From Stenotrophomonas indicatrix (GTDB lineage Bacteria > Pseudomonadota > Gammaproteobacteria > Xanthomonadales > Xanthomonadaceae): a stretch of DNA of 64,000 nt. Location of the stretch: the NCBI RefSeq assembly GCF_002750975.1, contig NZ_PEJS01000001.1:3162001-3226000 (forward strand), in the 5' to 3' direction. Below the pieces are notes generated by a model. The model was not told the origin of the DNA, searched no databases, and was given only the letters and a program-made list of their open reading frames with translations. The position numbers and the translations under genes are program-made. Shown here in pieces: positions 16,673 to 24,414 of this stretch. How positions within the stretch are numbered: the stretch's first letter is position 1; every line of letters begins with the position of its first letter.

Positions 16673-17318
16673 GGCGGGTCTGGATCATCGGCACTTCAAA
16701 GGGCTTGTCCACCACGGCGCGCAGGCCGTGGATGTGCACGCGCAGCGAATCAGAGTCCGGCAGCTCTTCGCCCCAGACACGGGTTTCCAGTTCCTGCCGG
16801 GTGACCACGGCCGGGGCCGCTTCCATCAACGCCTGCAGGATCTTCAGTGCGGTCGGGTTGAGCTGCAGCAGCTTGCCCTGGCGGCGCACTTCCAGCGTGT
16901 CGAGGTTGTATTCCAGATCACCGGTTTCCAGCACACGGGTCTGCACGCCCTTGCCGCGACGCGACAGGGCGTTCAGACGCACTTCCACTTCCTGCAGCGC
17001 GAACGGCTTGATCAGGTAGTCGTCAGCACCGGAATCGAAGCCGGCCAGCTTGTTGTCCAGCGAATCGCGCGCGGTCAGCATCAGCACCGGGGTCTGCTTG
17101 CGCGCTTCATTGCGAAGCTTGCGGCAGACTTCGATGCCGTCCATGCCGGGCAGGTTGAGGTCCAGGACAATCGCGTCGAACTCGTGCACGACAGCCAGAT
17201 GCAACCCGGTCACTCCGTCGGCAGCGAAGTCCACGGTGTGGCCCCGGTCCTCCAGGTAGTCGCCCAGATTGGCCGCAATGTCGCTGTTGTCTTCGATTAC
17301 CAGGATTCTCACTGTCAC
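16635..17318 (-). CDS. OmpR-family response regulator, ColR/RaxR-like
   Basis: DNA-binding regulator paired with the kinase that follows it. The 227-aa protein has a receiver domain with acidic pocket ED10, phospho-acceptor D53 (LDLNLPGMDG) and the conserved Lys in DYLIKPF. A C-terminal winged helix follows (RVHIHGLRAVVDKP, TRHGIGYRI). It strongly resembles Xanthomonas RaxR/ColR from memory. It is cotranscribed with the kinase, and the small secreted-protein gene ending at 17321 lies directly upstream in the same direction, so all three or four genes may form one transcript. Confidence 0.9.
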   Translation of the reverse strand: MTVRILVIEDNSDIAANLGDYLEDRGHTVDFAADGVTGLHLAVVHEFDAIVLDLNLPGMDGIEVCRKLRNEARKQTPVLMLTARDSLDNKLAGFDSGADDYLIKPFALQEVEVRLNALSRRGKGVQTRVLETGDLEYNLDTLEVRRQGKLLQLNPTALKILQALMEAAPAVVTRQELETRVWGEELPDSDSLRVHIHGLRAVVDKPFEVPMIQTRHGIGYRIATPEA

Positions 17319-17320
17319 CT

Positions 17321-17794
17321 CTAATTGACGAATTTACCGACGCGCTGGGCCTGGCCCATGTCGCGCTGTGCCTTGTCCTTCTGCCGAGCACGCTCGGCGA
17401 CGGTCATGCATTGCGTGGACGACATGTTGGAACCAATGGTCTTCTCACGTCGGCATATTAGACGACTATCTTCACGCGCCTGTGTCAAAACGGTGTTCAC
17501 GACCTGCTGATCGTTGAAGACCTCAGTTCGTACCGATTCAGGCATCGCGTCCTTGGTCGGGTACTGCTCGGCGGCGGCACGGATGCGAACCAGGGTCTCG
17601 CGGACCTTGCCGCGCTCTTCCTGACGCAGCTCGGAATAGGTTTCGCCATCGTTGAGCTCGATCTCGATGCGCTCTACCTGCTGCAGCAGCGGCTTGCCCG
17701 GCAGGAATACCTCTTCGGCACTCTTGGCCCCTGCCGAAGCAGCGACCAGGGCCAACGCCGAAACCAGAACCGCTGATATCACTGGATGCTTCAT
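17321..17794 (-). CDS. Secreted protein, paralogue of the upstream gene
   Basis: I do not recognise a named family. The 157-aa protein has a signal peptide (MKHPVISAVLVSALALVAA, cleavage near SAGA-KS). A charged helical region follows, then a conserved C-terminal block: REDSRLICRREKTIGSNM and TQCMTVAERARQKD, with two Cys that may form a disulfide. The same block occurs in the next gene upstream (17884-18360). Its stop lies 2 bp before the response-regulator start, so it is probably cotranscribed with the two-component genes. Confidence 0.82.
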   Translation of the reverse strand: MKHPVISAVLVSALALVAASAGAKSAEEVFLPGKPLLQQVERIEIELNDGETYSELRQEERGKVRETLVRIRAAAEQYPTKDAMPESVRTEVFNDQQVVNTVLTQAREDSRLICRREKTIGSNMSSTQCMTVAERARQKDKAQRDMGQAQRVGKFVN

Positions 17795-17883
17795 GACAAA
17801 CGAATCCCTGTCTGAGGTGAACGCCGACTGTATGCGGATGCCCGCTCTGCCAGCAAGTGCTGGCCGGCAGGGTGCAGGCGGCC

Positions 17884-18360
17884 TTAAAGCTTGGAGTCCG
17901 GGTTCAAGTTGCTGTAGGTGCGCTGGTCGTTGAGCAGGGCCTTGCCCTTCTCTTCGATGCGGCGCCGTTCGGCCACGGTCATGCAACGGCTCTTGGGCAT
18001 GTTGCTGCCCGTGGTGCGCTGGTACGAGCAGATCTGGCGGCTGTCGTCGTGGGCGCGCGTCAGGATGCTGTTGACCCGCTCCTGATCGTTGAAGACGTCG
18101 TTCTGCACCTGCGGCGGCAGCTCCTGGACGGTCTGCCGGTCGCCCATCCGCTGGGTGATCCGCGCCAATGCCTGCTGGACCTGACTGCGGTCCTCGGCGG
18201 AGATTTCGTTGTAGTCGCCCTGCCGCAGGGCTTTTTCGACCTGGCGGACCTGCTCGGCCACCGGGGTCTGGCGGTCCATCTGCACAGCCGCCTTTTCCGG
18301 CTTGGCCAGTGCAACGCCAGGCAGGCACAGCAACAGCACGATCATCGTGGTGCGGTACAT
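17884..18360 (-). CDS. Secreted protein, tandem paralogue
   Basis: 158 aa with a signal peptide (MYRTTMIVLLLCLPGVALA). The middle is helical and charged. The C-terminus has HDDSRQICSYQRTTGSNM and SRCMTVAERRRIEEK, the same two-Cys block as the gene at 17321-17794. Both proteins also share an EVFND/DVFND element before it. They look like an old tandem duplication of a periplasmic protein of unknown role. Lies behind the rimK terminator and heads the leftward run into the two-component genes. Confidence 0.82.
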   Translation of the reverse strand: MYRTTMIVLLLCLPGVALAKPEKAAVQMDRQTPVAEQVRQVEKALRQGDYNEISAEDRSQVQQALARITQRMGDRQTVQELPPQVQNDVFNDQERVNSILTRAHDDSRQICSYQRTTGSNMPKSRCMTVAERRRIEEKGKALLNDQRTYSNLNPDSKL

Positions 18361-18452
18361 CGCCAACCTCCCGATCCTTCGGAACGAAGGCCCAACTCTA
18401 CGAGTGTCCCCACGTGCCCACAAGGGCCCCTTGGCAGGGGGACACAGGGCAT

Positions 18453-18485
18453 AAAAAAGACCCAGGCGGTGCACCCGCCTGGGCC
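18453..18485 (-). terminator. Terminator of rimK
   Basis: On the minus strand a CCCAGGCGG/CCGCCTGGG stem is followed directly by TCTTTTTTAT, a classic Rho-independent terminator for the leftward rimK transcript. Confidence 0.88.
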
Positions 18486-18615
18486 TGAAGTTGTATCCCG
18501 ATACCGATCCTGCTGAGAGGCAGAGCTGCGGTTCGTTGAAGGCTACGCCCGGGGCGATTAAAGCAGCGTTAAACCCGCCAACCCCGCCTGAACTTAATTT
18601 CAAATCGCTGAAATA

Positions 18616-19494
18616 TCAGGGTTTTTTGATCTTCTCAACGTGTTCGATGATGCGTGCGGCCACATCCACCCCGCAGGCGGCCTCGATCCCTTCCAGGCCC
18701 GGGGTGGAGTTCACCTCCAGCACCAGCGGGCCGCGCTCGGAGCGGATCAGGTCCACCCCGCAGACGCCCAGTCCCAGCGCCTTGGCCGAACGCACCGCCA
18801 CCTGCTGTTCGGCCCGGCTGGCCTTGGACGCCACCGCCGTGCCGCCGGCATGCAGGTTCGAGCGGAAATCCCCCTCCGGCGCCTGGCGCTGCATCGACGC
18901 CACCACCTGGTCGCCGACCACGAAGCAACGCAGGTCGGCGCCCTTGGCCTCGCCGATGAACTCCTGCATCAGGAAGTTGGCATACAGGCCACGCAGGGCT
19001 TCGACGAGGCCGCGCGAGGCGCTGGCCTTCTCGGTGAGGATCACGCCACGGCCCTGGGTGCCTTCATTGAGCTTCACCACATGCGGCGGTGGGCCGAGCA
19101 TGGACAACAGGTCGACAGTGTCATCCGGGTTGTCACCGAAGACGGTAACCGGCATGTCGATGCCCTTGGCCGCCAGCAGCTGGTGCGCCCGCAGCTTGTC
19201 GCGCGAGCGCAGGATCGCGTCGGACGGATTGGGCGTGCGTGCGCCCATCAGTTCGAACTGGCGCAGCACGGCGGTGCCATAGCGGGTGACCGAAGCACCG
19301 ATGCGCGGGATGACCGCATCCACGCCGGTCATCGGCCGCCCCTTGTAGTGCATGGAAAAGCCGTCCGCGGCGATGCGCATGTAGCAGCGCAGCGGATCCA
19401 GGATGCGCACGGTATGGCCGCGCGCGCGCGCGGCCTCGACCAGCCGACGGGTGGAGTACAGCCGGGTGTTGCGGGACAGGATGGCGAGCTTCAT
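18616..19494 (-). CDS. rimK: Ribosomal protein S6 glutamate ligase RimK
   Basis: ATP-grasp ligase that adds Glu residues to the C-terminus of ribosomal protein S6. At 292 aa it has typical length and starts [12 protein letters not shown]-grasp signatures are visible: [13 protein letters not shown] (ATP-binding), [15 protein letters not shown], and metal-binding [17 protein letters not shown]. No RpsF gene is adjacent, so the target is inferred from the family. Ended by the terminator at 18453-18485. Confidence 0.93.
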   Translation of the reverse strand: MKLAILSRNTRLYSTRRLVEAARARGHTVRILDPLRCYMRIAADGFSMHYKGRPMTGVDAVIPRIGASVTRYGTAVLRQFELMGARTPNPSDAILRSRDKLRAHQLLAAKGIDMPVTVFGDNPDDTVDLLSMLGPPPHVVKLNEGTQGRGVILTEKASASRGLVEALRGLYANFLMQEFIGEAKGADLRCFVVGDQVVASMQRQAPEGDFRSNLHAGGTAVASKASRAEQQVAVRSAKALGLGVCGVDLIRSERGPLVLEVNSTPGLEGIEAACGVDVAARIIEHVEKIKKP

Positions 19495-19587
19495 CGCAGT
19501 GGGATCGGTCGGCAGGCGCGCAGCATAGCGTTTCAGCGTTGCGTCTGGATGATGCTGCCCGGCCCGCGCGCAACCGCGCTGCCCAGC

Positions 19588-19878
19588 TCACTCCATGCCT
19601 GGCAACACCGGCGGACAGGTGCGTGCCGCTTCACCCAACGCGGCGATGCAGGCCATCTGGATGACCGACCCACTGAAGGCGTCCTGATAGATCTGCCCGA
19701 TCAACCGCGCCGCCTCCGGGCCACCGGCACGCCCGAGTGCTCGAACCGCTTCGACCTGTTTGGCCGAGCCGATGCCGGCCGAAAGAAAGATCCTGTGCAG
19801 CCGTGTGACAACGTCATCCCTGCTTTCCACGCGCATGTTTCCACTTGAAAGGAGTCTGGACGCTAAACGGGCTGCCAT
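19588..19878 (-). CDS. Small hypothetical protein, HEAT-like
   Basis: A 96-aa frame with helices resembling a HEAT/Armadillo pair (QVEAVRALGRAGGPEAARLI and VIQMACIAALGEAA). No signal peptide is seen. Neither candidate start (19878, or the Met at 19836) has a good Shine-Dalgarno, so it may be a remnant or be misplaced. The codon pattern is compatible with coding. It lies between rimK and the AraC regulator, all leftward. Confidence 0.45.
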   Translation of the reverse strand: MAARLASRLLSSGNMRVESRDDVVTRLHRIFLSAGIGSAKQVEAVRALGRAGGPEAARLIGQIYQDAFSGSVIQMACIAALGEAARTCPPVLPGME

Positions 19879-19923
19879 CGGTGTGCCATGGGGATTGTTG
19901 AAAGCCGGTGCTTGTCAGCGACG

Positions 19924-20949
19924 TCACAGTTGCCTGCGCAGCAATGCCGGCGTCAGCCGGGTCATCTTCAGCGTCAGTTTGCGCAACGATGTCGCATTGG
20001 CATAACCGACCCGTTCTGCAACGTCATCGATGGACAGATCGGTCATCTCCAGCAGGCGCTGCGCCATGCGCATGCGCACCGCCTGCACCAACACGCGCGG
20101 CGAACTGCCGGTGACCCGGTGTACCCGTCGCGCCAGCGTGCGGGTGGTCAGATGCAGGCGTTGCGCGGCCTCTTCCATGCCCAGCGGATGCGGCAGGCTG
20201 GTTTCGATCAACGATTCAAAACGGCGCACGGTGTCATCGTCATGGTCGGCGCCCTGCCACGCCATGTAGCGCGCCTGCGTGCTACGGCTGTCGACCAGCA
20301 GGAAACGCATGACCGCTTCGGCCACCTCGCGGCCCGCGTACTGCCGTACCAGATGCAGCATCAGGTCCATCTGCGCCATCGCCGCGCCGGCGGTAGTGAG
20401 GCGGCCGTCTTCGACCACCATACAGGCCGGATCCAGCCGCGCGCGCGGGAAGCGACGACGCAGCAGGCTCGACAATGCCCAGTGGCTGGTGATGCGACGC
20501 CCATCCAGCAGCCCGGCCTCGCCCAGCACCAGCACGCCCGAGCAGCTGGCACAAGTACGCCCACCTCGGTCGTGGAACTGCCGGGCCAGCTGTGCCAACT
20601 GCTGCGCATCAACCATCGCCAGGCGACGCAGGGCGATGCCATCGGTGTAGCGCGCATCCAATCCGCAGGGCTCGTGTCCGTTGACGTCGAGCATGCCGTC
20701 CAGGCCGAGGCTGGGAATCACCAGTACGCCAGGGTCACCGTCGCCGATGCTCGACAGCGGATCCGCGCGCAGGGTCATGCCGTTGCTCAGGCGCAGCTGG
20801 CGGCGGCTGCCGACCACCCGCCATCGGAACGCCGGTCGGCCCAGCCGCTCGGCGGAGCGGTTGGCGAAGTCCAGTACGTCCAAGGTCGCTCCGACGCTGG
20901 CTGCAAGGGTGCCGTCGAGGACGGCGATCACGAACTCTGGCGTGTCCAT
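19924..20949 (-). CDS. GlxA-type AraC-family transcription regulator
   Basis: 341 aa with an N-terminal DJ-1/PfpI-like domain and a C-terminal AraC helix-turn-helix pair. The sensor domain covers about residues 1-190 and includes a nucleophile-elbow-like CASCSGVLVLGEAG. The DNA-binding part is about residues 240-340 (LHLTTRTLARRVHRVTG and DVAERVGYANATSLRK). This GlxA/FtrA/ArgR-like layout usually activates genes for uptake or catabolism of nitrogenous or small organic compounds. It is divergent from the MFS-thioesterase-dehydrogenase run and likely controls it. Confidence 0.9.
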   Translation of the reverse strand: MDTPEFVIAVLDGTLAASVGATLDVLDFANRSAERLGRPAFRWRVVGSRRQLRLSNGMTLRADPLSSIGDGDPGVLVIPSLGLDGMLDVNGHEPCGLDARYTDGIALRRLAMVDAQQLAQLARQFHDRGGRTCASCSGVLVLGEAGLLDGRRITSHWALSSLLRRRFPRARLDPACMVVEDGRLTTAGAAMAQMDLMLHLVRQYAGREVAEAVMRFLLVDSRSTQARYMAWQGADHDDDTVRRFESLIETSLPHPLGMEEAAQRLHLTTRTLARRVHRVTGSSPRVLVQAVRMRMAQRLLEMTDLSIDDVAERVGYANATSLRKLTLKMTRLTPALLRRQL

Positions 20950-21039
20950 TGCGGATTCTTTTTTGTCAATCAGGACACCTCGCAGTCTAGATCAGGACCG
21001 TTCTAATGAGGGACGGGCTGATCAAGGAGACGCCAGCAA

Positions 21040-22251
21040 ATGTATTCCGGGCCACATGCCACCGCCTTGGCGTCAGCGCGCAGTGCGCTGCCCTCGCTGT
21101 GGCCCGCCTTCGCGCTGTGCCTGTCGATGGCGGTGGCCAACGGCCTCGGCCGCTTCGCCTACGCGCTGCTGCTGCCGGCCATGCGCGAAGACCTCCTCTG
21201 GAACTACGCGCAGGCCGGCTGGCTCAACACCGCCAATGCGCTGGGCTACGTGTTGGGGGCCGCATCGGCGTATGCCCTGCTGCACCGGGTCAGCGCACGT
21301 CGCCTGTTCCAGGTGGGGCTGGGTCTGTGCCTGTTCACTCTGGCCGCCACCGGCGCCAGTGGAGCGCTGCCATGGCTGAGCAGCCAGCGCGCGCTGAACG
21401 GCATCGGCGCGGCGTGGGTGTCGGCGTGCGGCAGCACCCTGGTGCTGCTGCATTACCGCCACGCACCGACGCGACGCGGCGCGGCCACCGGGCTGTTCTT
21501 TGGTGGTGCAGGCATCGGCATCGTCGCGGCCGGGCTGGCGGTGGCACCACTGCTGGCACTGCGCGGCCCTTCGGCATGGCCGCAGGCGTGGATGGCGCTG
21601 GGCGCGGTGGGCCTGCTCGCCTCACTGTGGCCATTGCGCCTGGCCGGCCAGGTGCAGGAAGCGGCAGCCACGGCCGAGGCGGATCGCAGCGGGCCACTCC
21701 CGCTGCGCCACCTCGGCGCCTGCCTGGCCGCGTATTTCTGCTGGGCCGGCGGCTACATCATCTACCTCACTTTCATCTTCGCCTGGTTGCGCGAACACGG
21801 CCTGTCCTGGCAATCAGGTGTGGCGGTGTGGAGCGTGCTCGGCATCGCCATCCTCGGCTCGGGCCTGCTGTGGCGCCGCGCGCTCGCGCACTGGCCCGGT
21901 GCTTACACGCTGTCGGTGTGCTGCGCCATTTCGCTGCTGGGTACGCTGGCGCCACTTCTGGGCAGCACCTCCAGCCTTTTCATTTCAGCGGCCGTGTTCG
22001 GATCCAGCGTGTTCATCGCTGCGGCCGCGATCGCGGTGCTGGTCCGGCAGAACCTGCCGGCAGCACGCATCGGTCGCGCGATGGCGCTGTTCAACTTGGC
22101 CTTCGCAGCAGGCCAGGCGATCGGTCCGGTCGCCGCCGGCGCGATAGCCGATCGCATCGGTCTTGATGGCGCGCTCTGGCTCAGCGCCGCGCTGCATCTG
22201 GCCGCCGTCCTGCTGCCGTGGACGGCACGCGCTCCACGACACGCCGCCTAG
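21040..22251 (+). CDS. MFS transporter, YbfB/YjiJ type
   Basis: 403 aa with about 12 predicted membrane helices. The start has AAGGAGA about ten bases upstream. Family traits are the opening LSMAVANGLGRFAYALLLPAM and TM5-like VAAGLAVAPLLAL. This family is often annotated YbfB/YjiJ, with unknown substrates. It is the first gene of a rightward run (MFS, thioesterase, acyl-CoA dehydrogenase) facing the AraC regulator. Confidence 0.87.
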   Translation: MYSGPHATALASARSALPSLWPAFALCLSMAVANGLGRFAYALLLPAMREDLLWNYAQAGWLNTANALGYVLGAASAYALLHRVSARRLFQVGLGLCLFTLAATGASGALPWLSSQRALNGIGAAWVSACGSTLVLLHYRHAPTRRGAATGLFFGGAGIGIVAAGLAVAPLLALRGPSAWPQAWMALGAVGLLASLWPLRLAGQVQEAAATAEADRSGPLPLRHLGACLAAYFCWAGGYIIYLTFIFAWLREHGLSWQSGVAVWSVLGIAILGSGLLWRRALAHWPGAYTLSVCCAISLLGTLAPLLGSTSSLFISAAVFGSSVFIAAAAIAVLVRQNLPAARIGRAMALFNLAFAAGQAIGPVAAGAIADRIGLDGALWLSAALHLAAVLLPWTARAPRHAA

Positions 22252-22284
22252 CGCCTGCATCCCACACCCGTCCGAGGCCCTGCC

Positions 22285-22710
22285 ATGCGCATCTCCATCT
22301 CGCCCCGCTTTTCCGAAGTCGACGTACTCGGCCATGTAACCAATACCGCGCTGCCGGTGTGGTTCGAACACGGGCGGCTGCCGATCTTCCTGCAGTTCAG
22401 CCAGAGCGAAAACATGCGCGACCTGAGCCTGATCCTGCGCCGCTACGAGATCGACTTTCTCAAGCAGATACGGGCCAGCCACGACGTCGAGATCGAGACA
22501 CGCATCGATGCGATCGGCCGATCGTCGCTGTCGATCGTGCAGAGCGCGCTGCAGTACGGGCAGCTGGTCGCCAGCGGCCGCTGCGTGATGGTGCATTTCG
22601 ATTACGCCGCCAACACCACACGGGAGATCGACAGCGCACGCCGCCACGCGCTGTCGATCTTCTTCACCGAAGCGTACGCACAGTCATTGGCAATGAGGGA
22701 ACCATGCTGA
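22285..22710 (+). CDS. Hotdog-fold acyl-CoA thioesterase (4HBT type)
   Basis: 141 aa. The N-terminal FSEVDVLGHVTNTALPVWFEHGR is the 4HBT active-site helix, where an Asp at the position of VDVLGHVTN acts in related enzymes. Length and layout fit a single-hotdog acyl-CoA or acyl-ACP thioesterase. Its 3' end overlaps the start of the acyl-CoA dehydrogenase gene by 7 bp, so the two are translationally linked and probably share an acyl-CoA substrate. Confidence 0.87.
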   Translation: MRISISPRFSEVDVLGHVTNTALPVWFEHGRLPIFLQFSQSENMRDLSLILRRYEIDFLKQIRASHDVEIETRIDAIGRSSLSIVQSALQYGQLVASGRCVMVHFDYAANTTREIDSARRHALSIFFTEAYAQSLAMREPC

Positions 22711-24177
22711 CCAGGACACACCGCGATACCGAGACCTTCCTACGGCAGATCCAGGATGCGCTGCCGGCGTTCGACAGCCGCGTGCTGCCGCAACAGCCAC
22801 TGCCGAAGGAGCGCTGGACCGAACTGATGGGCCAGGGCATCTGCCTGCCGGCGATTCCGGCTACACACGAGGGCCGGCACAGCCACCGCGAGATGTGCGA
22901 GGTGATCGAGATCGTGTCCGAGTACAACCTGCCCTTGGGCATGTACACGATGATCGTCACCGTGCTGTTCCTGCGCAACGTGGCACTGTCCGGATCACCG
23001 GCACTGCAGGAAGAAGTCTTCGACGACTTCCAGGAGAACCCGGTGATAGGTGGGATCGCCTTCACCGAGCCGGAATTCGGCTCGAGTCTGGCGCGGATGA
23101 AGACTACCTACGAGGAAACCGATGCGGGTTACCACGTCCGTGGCAGCAAGCACTGGCAGGCATTCAGCGCGCAGGCCGACTGGTGGATCGTGTGCGCAAG
23201 GCAGTACGCCGGCAAGGAATTCGGCTACTTCGTCCATCGGCGTTCGGAGGGCGGCTTCGTCACCACCGAGGTATACGACAGCCTGGGCCTGAAGAACCTG
23301 GGCTATGGCCTCAACGACATCGATATCCTGGTGCCGGCGCAGAGGCGGCTGGACAAGCGCCGCAGTGGCCTGGGCGATACCGCCGAGATTCTGTGTGCCT
23401 CCCGCTTCAGCAAGGCGGCGATGTCCAGTGGCTTCCTGCGCAGGCTGTACCGCGAGGCGCTGGCGCAGACCAAGGGGCGAAAGATCGGCAAGGGTTGCCT
23501 GTACGACATCGACTACGTGCGCTACAAGGTGTCGCGCATCCGCAACCACTACGTGATCTGCAACGCGCTCTACCATCACCTGCTGCTGGAAGAGGACTAC
23601 CGCCACGACATTGCTGGCAGCATGTTCGCCTCGCTGGCGACCAAGGTGCTCTCATCGGAACTGATGCTGGAATCGGCCATCGACTACCAGCAGCTGTGCG
23701 GCGGCGAGGGCTATCGCACCGGCGCGGACAACATCGCAGCGACCGCCCTGCTGGATGCGCGGGTCTATACCCTGTTCGACGGCACCAACGACCTGCTCTG
23801 CCAGCACCTGGCCGACATCGCGTTGCGCGAGATGCACATCGGTGGCCTGTCGGGCTTGGGCGAAGTGCTGCGCGAGAACCGCCATACCCGCCACGCGGCA
23901 GCGCAGGTGCGGCAGCTCGATGGCATCGACACCGACAACCTGAGCCAGGCCGGACGGGTGATCCTCGGGCGTATGCTGTCACGTGCGTTCGGGCTGGATT
24001 GCCTGGTCCGCCGCGCGCAGCGCCTGCACCTGATGCCGGGCGCCGGCCTGGTTGCGCGCGACCACGAATCGCAGGCGCGCTATGACCGTCGCGACATCCG
24101 CTTGGCGTCGAAGCTGCTGATGCTCCAACCTCAATGCGTTGCGGGAAGAGCTGGAATACGTGCAGAACGAGGACTGA
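22704..24177 (+). pseudogene. Acyl-CoA dehydrogenase-like protein with 3' frameshift
   Basis: FAD-dependent acyl-CoA dehydrogenase fold: GIAFTEPEFGSS (FAD/substrate loop), SKHWQAFSAQADWW, QQLCGGEGYRTG. In frame it reads to about 24122 (RRDIRLASKLLM). From 24124 the sensible continuation is one frame over, SNLNALREELEYVQNED, with TGA at 24175-24177. Without the shift the frame runs on to 24377 through a terminator and a tRNA gene, which is not credible. One extra base near 24118-24126 (or two lost) explains it. The catalytic Glu usually found as YEGT is Asp here (LFDGTNDLL). As only the last ~17 residues are affected, the protein may still work. A sequencing error is possible. Confidence 0.8.
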
Positions 24178-24182
24178 CCACG

Positions 24183-24205
24183 AAAAAGGCCGCCCACGGG
24201 CGGCC
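24183..24205 (-). terminator. Terminator of tRNA-Gly
   Basis: Minus-strand hairpin GGCCGCC/GGCGGCC followed by TTTTTCG, about 30 bp past the tRNA 3' end. It also lies at the end of the rightward acyl-CoA dehydrogenase gene. Confidence 0.82.
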
Positions 24206-24234
24206 TCGGCATCATTCCATCCCAGTTGCCAGGA

Positions 24235-24308
24235 TGGAGCGGGCGAAGGGAATCGAACCCTCGTCAGTAGCTTGGGAAGCTACAGCTCTACCATTGAGCT
24301 ACGCCCGC
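24235..24308 (-). tRNA. tRNA-Gly(CCC)
   Basis: Folds as a standard cloverleaf: acceptor GCGGGCG/CGCCCGC, D arm GCTC...GAGC, and an anticodon stem GTAGC/GCTAC enclosing TTCCCAA. This gives anticodon CCC, reading GGG. The T arm is GAGGG-TTCGATT-CCCTT. The 3' CCA is encoded (TGG at 24235-24237 on the plus strand). Length of 74 nt equals E. coli glyU. Confidence 0.97.
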
Positions 24309-24319
24309 GTTGCCCGACA

Positions 24320-24349
24320 AGTCTATGCGGGGCACGTGTTCAAACGCAA
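24320..24349 (-). promoter_or_regulatory. Likely tRNA-Gly promoter
   Basis: On the minus strand TTGCGT (24344-24349) and TAGACT (24320-24325) are 18 bp apart, 12 bp upstream of the mature tRNA 5' end. Confidence 0.5.
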
Positions 24350-24414
24350 CGGGCAGGCCCTTGCAGCCTGCCCGTGACGGTGACGGCAGGCCCGCAGGCC
24401 TGCCGTCGTGTGCA

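Noticed and set aside
24178..24377. Extension of the dehydrogenase frame past 24177
   Set aside because: It would translate a terminator and tRNA-Gly, giving the familiar false peptide produced by reading tRNA genes. A frameshift is the better explanation.
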